Below are positions 27,447 through 37,652 of a stretch of 64,000 bases of DNA, in pieces. The DNA is taken from positions 62,001 through 126,000 of the forward strand of contig CANLQL010000001.1 in NCBI GenBank assembly GCA_947493265.1. Reading direction: 5' to 3'. How positions within the stretch are numbered: the first letter of the stretch is position 1; each line of letters begins with the position of its first letter. Both the position numbers and the translations under genes were made by a program. The notes under the pieces were generated by a model. That model ran no database searches. It was given only the letters and a program-made list of their open reading frames with translations, and was not told the DNA's origin. Source of the DNA: an uncultured Litoreibacter sp. (GTDB taxonomy: Bacteria; Pseudomonadota; Alphaproteobacteria; Rhodobacterales; Rhodobacteraceae).

Positions 27447-27472
27447 AAAGAGCGGGCCGAAGCCCGCTCTTT
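27447..27472 (-). terminator. Intrinsic terminator of the porin gene
   Basis: On the minus strand AAAGAGCGGGC, loop TTCG, GCCCGCTCTTT, then TCTTTTT. The stem is perfect over 11 pairs with a stable tetraloop and lies about 25 bases after the porin stop. It is a strong terminator, as expected for a highly expressed outer-membrane protein. Confidence 0.92.
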
Positions 27473-27497
27473 CCGTAACTCAAGATCTAAGTAAAAC

Positions 27498-28487
27498 TTA
27501 GAAGCTCAGGCCAAGGCCGAAAGACCATGTGTCGGAGTCAACGCCAGCAGCTGTTGTGCCGTCGCCGTAGCCGAGGTGTACAACTGCACCGCCGCCAAGG
27601 TCGTATGCTGCTGCAAGACCGAAGCCGTCAGCGGATGTACCGCCGTTGAAGTCAACTTCACCGTAGTTGGCGTGCAGGGACAGAGCGCCCGTGGAGTAGC
27701 CAAGACCGATGCCGTAGTGGCTGTCGAAGCCAGCTGCCAGGTCTGTGTCGTCCCAGTCAGCGTATACAACACCAACGGACAGGCCGGAGCCCAGAGTTGC
27801 AGTTGCGGAAACACCGAGTGCTTCAACTTCACGACCAGCTGTGCCGCCGAAGTTTTCGCCGCTCTCTTGGTAACCGATACCAAATGCAACTGCTGTACCG
27901 CCGAGGTCAGCTGTGTATTTCAGACCAACAGCGTAACCGATGTCGTCGCCAGCTGTTGAGTTGTCGTCAACAGAAACAGCAACACCGAATGCGCCCATGG
28001 AGTAATCCCAACGCAGGATTTGACCGTCTTGGGAACCGTCGAGGTAAGACCCAACGTAACCAGCGTGTGAAGTTTCGTCGTCAGCCAGGGAGCCTGGGTT
28101 GCCAACGTTACCAGCTTCAGTCAGAGCCCAGTCCAGAGCGCCGTCTGTGTCACCCATTGTGACTGTACCGAAACCACCGGAGATGAAGATAGTTGCGCCG
28201 CCATCGTCGGAGTTGTTACCAGTCGCGCCAGAAGCACCAACTGTATCACCACCAGCGAAAGAGCCAGAACCATCAGCTTCGTCCAGATCAACGGATGCGC
28301 CGAAAGTCAGGCCACCGTCTGTTTCGCCAGACATTGTGAATGTTACGTCGATGTCTGTGAAGAACTCAGCGTCGCCGGATCCACCATCGAATACACCCAT
28401 TTCGGCACGGCCGGAAAGGGCAACGTCCGCAACAGCTGCGCCTGTGAAGGCTACAAGTGCTGTGGATGCAAGAAGTACGTTTTTCAT
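27498..28487 (-). CDS. Outer-membrane porin
   Basis: A 329-residue porin of the Rhodobacter type, forming beta-barrel trimers for passive diffusion. It has a signal peptide (residues 1-20, ending AAVA), the mature start DVALSGRAEMGVF, alternating short beta strands rich in Gly, Asp and Ala, and the C-terminal Phe (LGLSF) needed for outer-membrane assembly. GAGGAAGC lies before the ATG. Codon use is very biased (GCT/GCA-rich), as for a highly expressed gene. Long shadow frames on the opposite strand come from this bias. Confidence 0.9.
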   Translation of the reverse strand: MKNVLLASTALVAFTGAAVADVALSGRAEMGVFDGGSGDAEFFTDIDVTFTMSGETDGGLTFGASVDLDEADGSGSFAGGDTVGASGATGNNSDDGGATIFISGGFGTVTMGDTDGALDWALTEAGNVGNPGSLADDETSHAGYVGSYLDGSQDGQILRWDYSMGAFGVAVSVDDNSTAGDDIGYAVGLKYTADLGGTAVAFGIGYQESGENFGGTAGREVEALGVSATATLGSGLSVGVVYADWDDTDLAAGFDSHYGIGLGYSTGALSLHANYGEVDFNGGTSADGFGLAAAYDLGGGAVVHLGYGDGTTAAGVDSDTWSFGLGLSF

Positions 28488-28963
28488 TTTGCTTCCTCTA
28501 CAAAGTTTAAGAGCGTGCGAACCGCACGGGCGGCTACATTCGCTGAGAATTTTCTACACCATTTCAAATCTTATAATAAACAGGGGTGCCGAAACTTGTG
28601 TCTAATGGCTTCATTTTTGCAACGGTCCATTATTGATGTTTATTATCAGTAGCTTAATAAGAAAATTCGTCGTCAAAACGAACTAATTACTGCTGTTTTT
28701 TGGCCACAAAATGCAATGTTAAGGTTAACTGGCAGATTTCTTGGAAACGGAAATTTCTCTGACTTGATCATATCGAACATTTTCGGCGTTTTATCTGAAA
28801 TTTTCTTACCAGCTTGAGGAATCGATTCCGCATTTGATCGGAAACCAACTGCTTCTGATCCGTCTGTTGTGGCTTGATACCAGAAGATCGGGATTAAATC
28901 TTGTCGCTTTTCTTTCGCTCAGATACACCTCTCGGTTAGAGCGACTGTTACAAATGGGGCGTT
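28488..28963. promoter_or_regulatory. Divergent promoter region between porin and DUF3576 genes
   Basis: This AT-rich 476-base region without genes must hold the porin promoter (leftward) and the DUF3576 promoter (rightward). The porin 5' leader holds a hairpin, CGTGCG-AAC-CGCACG (28514-28528), ending about 27 bases before the start codon; it may protect the mRNA. At 28819-28828 two CcrM-type sites abut (GAATCGATTC). No small gene is supported. Confidence 0.5.
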
Positions 28964-29515
28964 ATGTCTGGGAACAAGTATCTTAAACTGACACTGGTCG
29001 GCGTTTTGGCAATTGCGCTTTCCGCATGTGGCAACAGTCGAGGAAGCGGATTGTTTTCTGGGAATGGTGGGTTGTTTGGGTCCGGCCAGAACGAGCGCCG
29101 CGAGAATGATCCGAATGGTTTCTCAAGAGATTATGATAGCGCGGCACGCGCGGAAGCTGTTCGAAAAGGCGACAGCATCTTTGACCTTTTCCAGAACTTT
29201 GACGATCCAAACACAACGCTGGAAGTGAACAAGTACCTTTGGGCGGCATCATTGGATGTGTTGAATTTCATGCCGATCGAAGCTGCAGACCCTTTCACAG
29301 GTACAATCGCTTTGGGATATGGCAGACCACGCGGGGCTGGACAGGCTTACCGCGCAACCGTCTACATCACCGACCCTGCACTTGATGCACGTGCGTTGAG
29401 AGTTTCGCTTCAATCCAGCGGCGGCCGTGCCGTTAGCCGCGAAACAACACGCGCGATTGAGGATGCAATCCTGACACGCGCGCGGCAACTTCGAATTCAG
29501 GACACGAAGCTCTAG
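28964..29515 (+). CDS. DUF3576 family lipoprotein
   Basis: A 183-residue lipoprotein: signal peptide with lipobox LSAC (Cys22), a Gly-rich stretch, then the conserved DUF3576 region (SIFDLFQNF, LEVNKYLWAASLDVLNFMPI, ADPFTGTI and ALGYGRPRGAGQAYRATVYI). The function is unknown; the family is alphaproteobacterial and often precedes leuS, as here. In position and style it resembles an envelope assembly lipoprotein, consistent with lptE two genes downstream. Confidence 0.83.
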   Translation: MSGNKYLKLTLVGVLAIALSACGNSRGSGLFSGNGGLFGSGQNERRENDPNGFSRDYDSAARAEAVRKGDSIFDLFQNFDDPNTTLEVNKYLWAASLDVLNFMPIEAADPFTGTIALGYGRPRGAGQAYRATVYITDPALDARALRVSLQSSGGRAVSRETTRAIEDAILTRARQLRIQDTKL

Positions 29516-29543
29516 ACCCTCGTCGGACAGACACGTATGACAT

Positions 29544-29567
29544 GCGCCGGGTCTCATCGCCCGGCGC
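29544..29567 (+). promoter_or_regulatory. GC-rich hairpin before leuS
   Basis: GCGCCGGG (29544-29551) and CCCGGCGC (29560-29567) form a perfect 8-base-pair stem with an 8-base loop in the gap between the DUF3576 gene and leuS. Only a weak T-rich stretch follows, so it may be a partial terminator or a leader structure of leuS. No T-box features are seen. Confidence 0.45.
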
Positions 29568-29587
29568 AAATCGTTTAAGGAAGATCC

Positions 29588-32119
29588 ATGTCTCGCTACA
29601 ACGCCCGCACAGTCGAACCGAAATGGCAGAAAGCTTGGGATGACGCGCAAACGTTTCTCGCCACGCGCGATGACAACCGCGAGAAATACTATGTCCTGGA
29701 AATGTTCCCCTACCCGTCCGGGCGCATTCATATCGGACATGTGCGCAACTACACGATGGGTGACGTCATTGCGCGTTATAAATCCTCATGTGGGTTCAGT
29801 GTTCTGCATCCGATGGGCTGGGACGCTTTCGGCATGCCTGCTGAAAACGCCGCGATGGCAATCGGTGGCCATCCGAAAACATGGACATACGACAATATCG
29901 CGACAATGCGTGACCAGATGAAACCGCTGGGTCTGTCGATTGACTGGACCCGTGAATTCGCGACCTGTGATCCGGAATATTACGGCCAGCAGCAGGCCCT
30001 GTTTATAGATATGCTGGGCAAAGGTCTCGTTTACCGCAAAAACGCCACTGTGAATTGGGACCCGGTCGATATGACAGTGCTTGCCAATGAACAGGTCATC
30101 GACGGGAAAGGCTGGCGGTCAGATGCGCCAGTTGAACGGCGTGAGCTGACGCAGTGGTTCTTCAATATTTCTTCCATGGCGGATGAGCTGCTGGAGGCCA
30201 TAGATGGTCTCGACAATTGGCCAGCCAAGGTAAAACTGATGCAGTCAAACTGGATCGGGAAATCCCGCGGCATCGATATACCATTTACGCGCCGTGACGG
30301 CGGGGACCCTATTGTCTGCTATTCAACGCGTCCTGATACGATGCGCGGGGCCAGCTTTTTGGCGATTGCACCGGACCACCCGGTTGCCAAGGAACTTGAG
30401 GCAGCGAACCCCGACCTGGCCGCATTTATTGATGAATGCCGCAAAATGGATACGACCGAAGCCGCCCTTGAAAAGGCAGAGAAGAAAGGGATTGATACCG
30501 GCATTCGCGTCGCGCATCCGATCTATCAAGACCAAGATCTTCCCGTGTGGATCGGCAATTTCGTATTGATGGATTACGGCACCGGTGCCGTCTTCGGATG
30601 CCCGGCCCATGACCAGCGCGACCTTGATTTTGCACGCAAATATGATCTGCCAGTACAAAACGCTTTCTATATGCCAGGTGAAGAAACCGATGTTGCGGCT
30701 GAGGCTTTGGTGCCGGAAAAGACGGACACCGTTGTTTATATTGACCATTTTGCAGGGATTGAAGAAGCAACCTCGCTTGACGGGATTGATGCGACGATCG
30801 ACTATTTCGAAGCAAATGGTCTGGGCAATGGCAAGGTCCAATTCCGCCTGCGTGACTGGGGGCTGTCACGGCAGCGCTATTGGGGTTGCCCAATTCCGGT
30901 TGTTCATTGCGACGATTGCGGCGTTGTGCCGGAAAAGAAAGAAAACCTTCCGGTCGAATTGCCTGACGATGTCTCCTTCGACATTCCAGGCAACCCGCTT
31001 GACCGTCACCCAACGTGGCGTTACACCCCCTGCCCGTCTTGCGGCAAACCCGCGAAGCGTGAAACCGATACGATGGATACCTTTGTGGATTCGTCTTGGT
31101 ACTTTGCGCGCTTCACATCACCCCGGGCAACAACGCCAACCGATATCGACGATGCTGCCTATTGGATGAATGTCGACCAATATATCGGCGGGGTTGAGCA
31201 TGCGATTCTGCATTTGCTTTATTCCCGCTTCTTCGCACGTGCAATGCGCCTAACAGGGCATTTGCCACAAGGCACTGAAGAGCCGTTCGATGCTCTCTTT
31301 ACCCAAGGCATGGTGACACACGCGATTTACCAAACGCGGGACGAAAAGGGCCGGCCCGTCTATCACCTTCCCGAAGATGTGGATGCGGCTTCGGCGACAC
31401 TTCGTGCGACTGGCGAGGCTGTCGAGGTGATTCCTTCGGCCAAGATGTCGAAATCGAAACGCAATGTGGTCGACCCGGTCGATATCATCGACCAATACGG
31501 GGCAGACACAGCACGTTGGTTTGTTCTGAGTGATTCTCCGCCCGAGCGGGATGTCGAATGGACCGCCTCTGGCGCTGAAGCCGCCTGGAAATTCCTGGGC
31601 CGGGTTTGGCGTTTGGCGGAAGATCTGGGCGATGGTGACGACACTGATCAGGATCTGGAGCGGGAAACCGCCAAAGCGATCATCGAGGTGACGCAAGGTA
31701 TTGAGACATTCGGTTTCAACAAGTCTGTCGCAAAACTCTACGAATTTGCCAACGCGATCAGCAAATCAAAAGCTGGTCCCGGTGCGAAACGAAAAGCTGT
31801 CAAAGTGTTGGCACAGCTGATTTCTCCGATGACACCGCATCTGGCAGAAGAAATGTGGAGCCACCTTGGCGGCGAAGGTCTGATCGCGAACTCAAAATGG
31901 CCGGAAGCCGACGAAAGCCTACTGGTTGAAGATACGGTCACGTTGCCCATTCAGGTTAATGGCAAGCGCCGCTCCGAATTGGTGGTCGCAAAAGACCTGC
32001 CCAAGGAAGAGGTTGAAAAGCTGGCGCTGGCGGATGAAGCTGTGGTCAGGGCGCTTGAAGGTCGAGAGCCTAAAAAACTGATCGTCGTCCCGGGCCGCAT
32101 TATCAATGTCGTTATTTAA
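29588..32119 (+). CDS. leuS: Leucyl-tRNA synthetase
   Basis: Class I aminoacyl-tRNA synthetase charging tRNA-Leu, 843 residues, usual bacterial length. The HIGH motif is at residues 48-51 ([12 protein letters not shown]), the CP1 editing domain lies in the middle, and KMSKS is at about 619-623 ([13 protein letters not shown]). A zinc-ribbon-like pair CDDCG and CPSCG is seen between. AAGGAAG precedes the ATG. Its stop overlaps lptE by 14 bases. Confidence 0.97.
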   Translation: MSRYNARTVEPKWQKAWDDAQTFLATRDDNREKYYVLEMFPYPSGRIHIGHVRNYTMGDVIARYKSSCGFSVLHPMGWDAFGMPAENAAMAIGGHPKTWTYDNIATMRDQMKPLGLSIDWTREFATCDPEYYGQQQALFIDMLGKGLVYRKNATVNWDPVDMTVLANEQVIDGKGWRSDAPVERRELTQWFFNISSMADELLEAIDGLDNWPAKVKLMQSNWIGKSRGIDIPFTRRDGGDPIVCYSTRPDTMRGASFLAIAPDHPVAKELEAANPDLAAFIDECRKMDTTEAALEKAEKKGIDTGIRVAHPIYQDQDLPVWIGNFVLMDYGTGAVFGCPAHDQRDLDFARKYDLPVQNAFYMPGEETDVAAEALVPEKTDTVVYIDHFAGIEEATSLDGIDATIDYFEANGLGNGKVQFRLRDWGLSRQRYWGCPIPVVHCDDCGVVPEKKENLPVELPDDVSFDIPGNPLDRHPTWRYTPCPSCGKPAKRETDTMDTFVDSSWYFARFTSPRATTPTDIDDAAYWMNVDQYIGGVEHAILHLLYSRFFARAMRLTGHLPQGTEEPFDALFTQGMVTHAIYQTRDEKGRPVYHLPEDVDAASATLRATGEAVEVIPSAKMSKSKRNVVDPVDIIDQYGADTARWFVLSDSPPERDVEWTASGAEAAWKFLGRVWRLAEDLGDGDDTDQDLERETAKAIIEVTQGIETFGFNKSVAKLYEFANAISKSKAGPGAKRKAVKVLAQLISPMTPHLAEEMWSHLGGEGLIANSKWPEADESLLVEDTVTLPIQVNGKRRSELVVAKDLPKEEVEKLALADEAVVRALEGREPKKLIVVPGRIINVVI

Positions 32120-32588
32120 TCGCCGTATCTTTGTCGCAAGCCTGACAGCCCTCGCTGCATGTGGTTTTGAACCGGTCTATAAAGACGGCGGGTCTGCTGA
32201 TGGTCTGCGCGGAAAAATTCGTATGTTTACCCCAAGCACACGGGATGAATTTGCGCTTGTCTCCCGCCTTGAAGAGCGTCTCGGGCGGAGCGTCGGCGCG
32301 CAATATACTTTGTTGGTCCGGTTGACGACGGCGTCCGAGGGTCTTGCGATTTCGGGATCGAACGACATCACCCGTTATAACCTGACGGGAACGGCAAACT
32401 ACCAACTTCAGGATGTGGCTACCGAAGAGATTGTTTTTTCTGATGCCGTGAACACGTTCACATCCTATTCCGCGTCACAGCAGTCGGTCGCAACTCGGGT
32501 CGCGCAGCGGGATGCTGAGCGCAGGTTGATGGTCGCATTGGCAGATAAGATCACGTCGCAGCTTTTGCTGAACGCGGATCGTCTTTGA
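32106..32588 (+). CDS. lptE: LPS-assembly lipoprotein LptE
   Basis: Plug lipoprotein of the LptD/LptE complex that inserts lipopolysaccharide in the outer membrane. The 160-residue product has a type II signal peptide with lipobox LAAC and the following GFEPVYKDG, which is typical of alphaproteobacterial LptE. It sits between leuS and holA, as rlpB does in E. coli, which supports the call because the rest of the sequence is weakly conserved. It overlaps leuS by 14 bases. Confidence 0.85.
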   Translation: MSLFNRRIFVASLTALAACGFEPVYKDGGSADGLRGKIRMFTPSTRDEFALVSRLEERLGRSVGAQYTLLVRLTTASEGLAISGSNDITRYNLTGTANYQLQDVATEEIVFSDAVNTFTSYSASQQSVATRVAQRDAERRLMVALADKITSQLLLNADRL

Positions 32589-32591
32589 CCC

Positions 32592-33614
32592 ATGAAGCTT
32601 AGCGCGCGCGATGCGAAAGCCTATTTTTCCAAACCTGATCCAAATTCTGCCGGGCTGCTAATCTACGGGCCTGATGCGATGCGAATTGCATTGCGACGGC
32701 AGGAAGTTATCGAAGCGCTGATTGGCCCAAGCGGTGATGACGAGATGCGCCTGACCCGCATTCCGGCAGCAGATTTGCGAAAAGATACGGCGCTGTTGGG
32801 GGACGCATTGAAGGCGCAGGGTTTTTTCCCGGGCGCGCGTGTTGCATTCGTCGAAGACGCGGGAGACGGGCTTGCCAAAGCGATCGAAACAGCCTTGCAA
32901 GATTGGCAGCCAGGGGACGCAAGTATCATTGTGACGGCCGGTCAACTTACACCACGGTCTGCGCTACGGAAGCTTTTTGAAGGTCACAAATCCGCCTTTG
33001 CAACCGCCATTTATGCCGATCCGCCTGGGCGCGATGAAATAGAAACGACACTTCAAAAGGCCGGGGTCACTTCCATTTCCAATGAAGCCATGTCGGATCT
33101 GCTGGAATTGGGTCGTGTCCTCGATCCCGGAGATTTTCGGCAGACGGTCGAAAAACTGGCGCTGTTCAAGATTGGCGATTCAGACCCTGTTTCACCACAA
33201 GACGTGCAGAACTGCGCCCCACAAACCATTGAGGCGGGGATTGATGACGCTTTGGATTGCGTCGCCGAGGGCCGCGCCGCCGAGATTGGTCCGCTTCTTC
33301 AAAAGCTGGAAGGACAAGGGGTTGCGCCGGTACGGCTTTGCATCGGCGCAAGCCAACACTTTCGGAAACTTCATGCTGCTGCATGTGATCCGGGCGGCCC
33401 CGAAGCTGGCTTGTCGCGTGCGCGCCCACCAGTTCCTTACATGCGAAAGGATCGAATGGTTCGGCAGGCTCGTGCGCTTGGAGTGAACCGTCTGGAAGAA
33501 GCGCTGAGCCTGCTTTTGGATGTCGATTTGCAACTGCGATCTTCGCAACCGGTACCACAAATGGCCGTTCTGGAACGTGCGCTTATTCGTTTGGCGATGA
33601 TCAGCCGTCGTTAG
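32592..33614 (+). CDS. holA: DNA polymerase III subunit delta
   Basis: Clamp-loader delta subunit that opens the beta clamp. The 340-residue protein has the HolA pattern LIYGPDAMRIALRRQEVIEAL near residues 22-42, then YADPPGRDEIETTL, and the C-terminal helical domain with VPYMRKDRMVRQARALGV. It follows lptE by three bases. It converges with the flavoprotein gene and shares 14 bases with it. Confidence 0.9.
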   Translation: MKLSARDAKAYFSKPDPNSAGLLIYGPDAMRIALRRQEVIEALIGPSGDDEMRLTRIPAADLRKDTALLGDALKAQGFFPGARVAFVEDAGDGLAKAIETALQDWQPGDASIIVTAGQLTPRSALRKLFEGHKSAFATAIYADPPGRDEIETTLQKAGVTSISNEAMSDLLELGRVLDPGDFRQTVEKLALFKIGDSDPVSPQDVQNCAPQTIEAGIDDALDCVAEGRAAEIGPLLQKLEGQGVAPVRLCIGASQHFRKLHAAACDPGGPEAGLSRARPPVPYMRKDRMVRQARALGVNRLEEALSLLLDVDLQLRSSQPVPQMAVLERALIRLAMISRR

Positions 33615-34788
33615 CTTTCAGCCAAGCATTTGCTTTCTGGCCGACCCAATGTCCGGTCGCAAAACATGCTGTCAAAAGATACCCGCCAGTTGGTGCTTCC
33701 CAATCCAGCATTTCCCCTGCAACGAAGACACCGGGAATTTCCTTTAGCATCAGATTTTTGTCGACCTGGTCCCATTTCACACCCCCGGCCGTTGAGATTG
33801 CGCCGTCCATCGGGGCCATCCCTGTCACAGGAACACTCAGGTTTTTGATCTCCTGCGCAAGTGCGCCCGCGGATTGCGGCAGCGCCGGACAGCAGTCCCT
33901 AAGCATCGCTTGCTTGACCGGGTCCAGCTTCGCAGCTTTTCGGAGGTGGTTCGAAAGTGTTTGTTTCTTCGGTCGTTTTGCGAGCTTTTGCGCAAGTTCC
34001 TGCACATTCATATCAGGAAGAAGATCGACACGCAGGATCCCGCCATCCCGGAGAGCGTTGGAAACTGAATAAACGCCGCCTCCCTCTAGCCCTGTCTCTG
34101 TGATCACAGCCTCCCCTCGGCTGGTTAAATCTTCTGTTTTCAAAGTGATATTCTTTAGCGGATGGCCAAAGAACTTCTTCATATAAGTCGACCAATTGAC
34201 TGTAACTGCCGCGTTCGCGGGTTTAAACGGTGCGATATCGATGCCCTTTTGCGACAACTGTTCGCTCCAGCGTCCGTCCGATCCAAGTTTTGACCAGCTG
34301 GCCCCACCCAATGCTAAAACGACTGCATCTGGCTTTAGAAGTTGCTGCCCTTCCGGTGTGTCAAAGAGCAGATGTTCTCCGTACCATCCTGTCCAACGCC
34401 ATTTAGTTCGACGGTCCACGCCCAACTCATCGAGATGCGCTAACCAGGATCGCATTAGTGGCGACGCCTTCATCGCAGTCGGAAAGACCCGCCCTGTGGA
34501 GCCCGTAAACAGTGTCTGTTTTAGCCCAACAGCCCAATTTTCCACATCTTGTGAACCAAAGTTTTCCAGTATCGGCTTCAATTGCTTTGCACTGTTCCCG
34601 TATGCTTCCAGAAGCTTGCCTGGGTCTTCCGGCTTTGTGAGGTTGAGGCCTGATTTGCCGGCCATTAGAAACTTTCGACCAACGGATGGTTTCTGGTCTG
34701 CAACAAGCACTTTGTGGCCAATTGCAGCTAGTGTCTGGGCAGCCATCAGTCCAGCTGGACCCGCCCCGACCACGACCACAAAACTCAC
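33601..34788 (-). CDS. TIGR03862-type flavoprotein (HI0933/BaiN-like)
   Basis: A 395-residue NAD(P)/FAD-dependent oxidoreductase of the HI0933/BaiN superfamily. The N-terminal FAD motif is VVVGAGPAGLMAAQ; GKSGLNLTK and the C-terminal AGEMLDWEAPTGGYLL motif are family marks. The function is unknown. Its start overlaps the stop of the mechanosensitive-channel gene by four bases, so both are translated together. Confidence 0.83.
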   Translation of the reverse strand: MSFVVVVGAGPAGLMAAQTLAAIGHKVLVADQKPSVGRKFLMAGKSGLNLTKPEDPGKLLEAYGNSAKQLKPILENFGSQDVENWAVGLKQTLFTGSTGRVFPTAMKASPLMRSWLAHLDELGVDRRTKWRWTGWYGEHLLFDTPEGQQLLKPDAVVLALGGASWSKLGSDGRWSEQLSQKGIDIAPFKPANAAVTVNWSTYMKKFFGHPLKNITLKTEDLTSRGEAVITETGLEGGGVYSVSNALRDGGILRVDLLPDMNVQELAQKLAKRPKKQTLSNHLRKAAKLDPVKQAMLRDCCPALPQSAGALAQEIKNLSVPVTGMAPMDGAISTAGGVKWDQVDKNLMLKEIPGVFVAGEMLDWEAPTGGYLLTACFATGHWVGQKANAWLKANDG

Positions 34789-36095
34789 TTGGGAAAGCCA
34801 CCTTTGATCTCGACCACACGCTGGGGATAGGGAATCTCGATGTTGTTTTCCTTCAAGACGTTCCAGATCAGGAACAGAACTTGAGAGGTGTACTTATGCT
34901 TGCCGTCATCAATCCCATTCACCCAGAATTCCACGGCAAAGTTTATCCCACTATCACCAAAACTTCTTAGCTCACAATCTGCGGGATAGGGTTCCATCAA
35001 TACGTCAGGATGGGCCTGTACCGCGGCCTCAACCATGTCTGGAATGAGGTTGATATCGGTGTCGTAGGAAACGGAAAACTCCGCCTCATACCGGTTTGCC
35101 GATCCTTGATCGGAGAAATTGGTTACGCGTGTGACAATGAAATCTTCGTTTGGCACAACAATCCAACGGCCATCAAAGGTTTCAAGAATGATCGCGCGGG
35201 CGGTCATTTTCACGATCGTGCCCGCTTCCCCACCGTCCAATTCTACGAAATCGCCGACAGTCGCTTGGCCCTCCAACAGCAAAATGACGCCAGAAATAAA
35301 GTTGGAGGCAATTTTTTGCAGGCCAAAACCAAGACCAACACCGATCGCCCCGCCAAGAACGGCGAGGGTCGACAGGTTGATGCCCATAATGCTCATCAAC
35401 AGCAGGAAGGCGGCCCCAAAAATTACAATCTCTGCCGTCTTGACCGCCAATTGGCGAGTAGCTGGCCGAAGTTCTTCCTGTCTGTTCAGAAAGTGTGAGC
35501 TTTGGTCGTTCGACCAACGACCGAGCCAGAACAACAGCGATCCAGCAATGAGGCCGCGCACCAATGCCATCAATGAGAAAGAAATGTTTCCGAGCCGGAT
35601 GATAAATTCGTTCAGGAACGTCGAAACAGTGTCTAACAAGCCCAAAGCGTACAGTGCCGCGACGGGAACGAGGACAAATTTCCCAATAACTTTGAGGAAC
35701 GGATCAGTGATGATGTCGCGCACAAGAATACGCGCAGCCAGGAACAAAAAGACCCGCTTGCCAAAGGCGATTACACCACTTGATCCAAACACGGACGCGG
35801 TGATCTGTTCGCCGATCGCAGTAAATGCGTAGGCAAAAATTGGCAGCAACAGCGGAACAAAAATCAGAAGGAACCGACGAGCTTGCGCCAGCGGGCTTTG
35901 GTTTTCGGCATCCGGACTCAACAGACGGTTGATGCTGGGCGTCATCCGGCCCGCGACCACTTTTGCCGCAAGGAACGCCAGAATAAGAAGTCCAAATTGC
36001 GACCAGGCCGCAGGGCTGCTTAGCCATTTCATCGCCAGCTCAGTGGCAGGATCGGTATAGACGCGAGCCTGCTCAAGAAGCGCTGTCATATCCAT
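34785..36095 (-). CDS. MscS-family mechanosensitive ion channel
   Basis: Inner-membrane channel released by membrane tension to dump solutes on osmotic downshift. The 436-residue protein has about five to six N-terminal membrane segments, then the MscS core: the pore helix LGGAIGVGLGFGLQKIASNFISG, followed by VGDFVELDG and the beta domain WIVVPNEDFIVTRVTNFSD. I start at the ATG at 36095, which has AAGGG seven bases upstream, instead of the TTG at 36101. It overlaps the flavoprotein gene by four bases. Confidence 0.88.
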   Translation of the reverse strand: MDMTALLEQARVYTDPATELAMKWLSSPAAWSQFGLLILAFLAAKVVAGRMTPSINRLLSPDAENQSPLAQARRFLLIFVPLLLPIFAYAFTAIGEQITASVFGSSGVIAFGKRVFLFLAARILVRDIITDPFLKVIGKFVLVPVAALYALGLLDTVSTFLNEFIIRLGNISFSLMALVRGLIAGSLLFWLGRWSNDQSSHFLNRQEELRPATRQLAVKTAEIVIFGAAFLLLMSIMGINLSTLAVLGGAIGVGLGFGLQKIASNFISGVILLLEGQATVGDFVELDGGEAGTIVKMTARAIILETFDGRWIVVPNEDFIVTRVTNFSDQGSANRYEAEFSVSYDTDINLIPDMVEAAVQAHPDVLMEPYPADCELRSFGDSGINFAVEFWVNGIDDGKHKYTSQVLFLIWNVLKENNIEIPYPQRVVEIKGGFPK

Positions 36096-36171
36096 CGGCA
36101 ATCCCTTCGTGTCCGAAACTTTGGTTGTCAGTTCATAGGTTGCCCGGACGCCCTTGGGAAGCCACTTGAGG

Positions 36172-36783
36172 TTACCCGATTAGTGCTTTGATGGCGGAAA
36201 TATGCTGCGGGGCCGCACCGAGTGCGTCTTCGCAAAGGCTTTTGGCATCAGTCAGTAGCGATTCCTGTTCAACAATTCTGTCGATCAGACCCCAATTCAG
36301 CGCCTCACCTGCTTCGATTCTCGCGCCGCCAAGCAGAACCATTTTCGCGCGCGCTGGACCTACCAGGTCCCTCAGCCTCATGGGATCACTGGGCTGAGGC
36401 AAGAACCCGAGCTTCATCACCGGGTAGAAAAACTTGGCGTTTGAAACCGCAATGCGGATATCGCATGCAAGGGCCATTCCGAAAGCGCCCCCTGCAAGCG
36501 TTCCGTTTAGCGCCGCGATTGAGACACCATCGAATTTGGCTATGTTTCCAGACAGGCTTTCCCAAATACCATCCGTCGCCAGACCGGCCTTAGCAGCGTC
36601 CAGATCTGCGCCTGCGCTGAAAACTTTACCAGCACCCGTCAGGATCAGAGCTTTTGCGTTTCCGCGGGCGTCCCGTGCGATAGCGTCAAGCTCTTCCAGC
36701 ATCGATTTTGTAAGCGAATTTGCCTTGTCAGGCCTGTTTAGGGTCACAACCCATAGCGAGCCGTCCTTCTCGAGATCAATCAT
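36172..36783 (-). CDS. Enoyl-CoA hydratase/isomerase family protein
   Basis: A 203-residue crotonase-fold protein, short for the family (about 260). It retains the oxyanion hole motifs VFSAGADLDAAK and GTLAGGAFGMALACDIR, but lacks the long C-terminal helices. The catalytic Glu positions of hydratases are not obvious, so the reaction is open. It overlaps the SDR gene by four bases, suggesting a joint function in acyl-CoA or related metabolism. Confidence 0.8.
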   Translation of the reverse strand: MIDLEKDGSLWVVTLNRPDKANSLTKSMLEELDAIARDARGNAKALILTGAGKVFSAGADLDAAKAGLATDGIWESLSGNIAKFDGVSIAALNGTLAGGAFGMALACDIRIAVSNAKFFYPVMKLGFLPQPSDPMRLRDLVGPARAKMVLLGGARIEAGEALNWGLIDRIVEQESLLTDAKSLCEDALGAAPQHISAIKALIG

Positions 36784-37529
36784 AGAAGTCCCGCTCTTGC
36801 GCGAATATCTTCGTCACGCAGCGAAATTTCCGTACCGATAAATTCGTCAGCATCCGCTGAACACATCCAGAGCAAGGTACGCGCGGGCCATTCTGCCGGG
36901 ATATGAACAGATGGATCAAGCTGGCTGACCGGGTTTACACCGCTTGCTTTGATTTGCACCTGCATATCGGTGGCAACGGTTCCAGGCGACAATCCGATAG
37001 CGCGAATGCCTGCATCCCGCATTTCCTTGTCAGCACAGCGCGTCAACATCGCCGCGGCTGCCTTGGAGGCACAATAGTGGCTCCACCCTTCCATAGGCCC
37101 ATGCGCAGCGCCGGAACTGATTGTCAGGATGCTTCCGCCGCCTTGGGCGCGCATCACAGGCAAAACGGCCCGCATCCCGTAGTAGACGCCCTTCAAATTG
37201 ATATCGATCGTCTGTCCCCAGCTATCTGGATCACTGTCTTCCAGGCTTGAAATAGGCTCTATTACACCGGCATTGTTGATGATGACGTCGACACGCCCAG
37301 TTTTCGCAACAGCCGCTTGAACGGCATTTTCCAAGTCTTCAAACTTGCTGACGTCGCAGGCCATCGCTGTCGCCTGATCACCGATTTCCGAGGCAAGATC
37401 TTCCAATTGGCTGGCAGACCGCGCCAATAGGAAAACATGTGCGCCGGCCTTGGCAAACACCCGTGCCGTGTCCGCGCCAATACCACGACTTGCGCCTGTA
37501 ATAAGAACTGTCTTTCCGTTCATTTCCAT
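36780..37529 (-). CDS. SDR family oxidoreductase
   Basis: A 249-residue short-chain dehydrogenase/reductase with the cofactor motif TGASRGIG (residues 11-18), NNAG, and the YxxxK catalytic pair in YCASKAAAA. The substrate is unknown. AAGGA lies six bases before the first ATG (37529), so this start is favoured over the second ATG six bases later. It is divergent from pmbA and translationally coupled to the enoyl-CoA hydratase gene. Confidence 0.86.
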   Translation of the reverse strand: MEMNGKTVLITGASRGIGADTARVFAKAGAHVFLLARSASQLEDLASEIGDQATAMACDVSKFEDLENAVQAAVAKTGRVDVIINNAGVIEPISSLEDSDPDSWGQTIDINLKGVYYGMRAVLPVMRAQGGGSILTISSGAAHGPMEGWSHYCASKAAAAMLTRCADKEMRDAGIRAIGLSPGTVATDMQVQIKASGVNPVSQLDPSVHIPAEWPARTLLWMCSADADEFIGTEISLRDEDIRARAGLL

Positions 37530-37652
37530 TTGATTTCCTTTTCCGAATTTGGCGTATCAGAGCCTGACATGACCCTGGACGCAAGAGAGTGATGCCTTGC
37601 GCGTCCTGTCATCGGGCACTAGGTGCAAGAGAGAGAAATTTACGGAGCCCCC

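Noticed and set aside
27576-27959. Cys/Val-rich plus-strand frame opposite the porin gene
   Set aside because: Arises from repeated GCT/GCA/GTT codons of the porin read backwards; no independent support.
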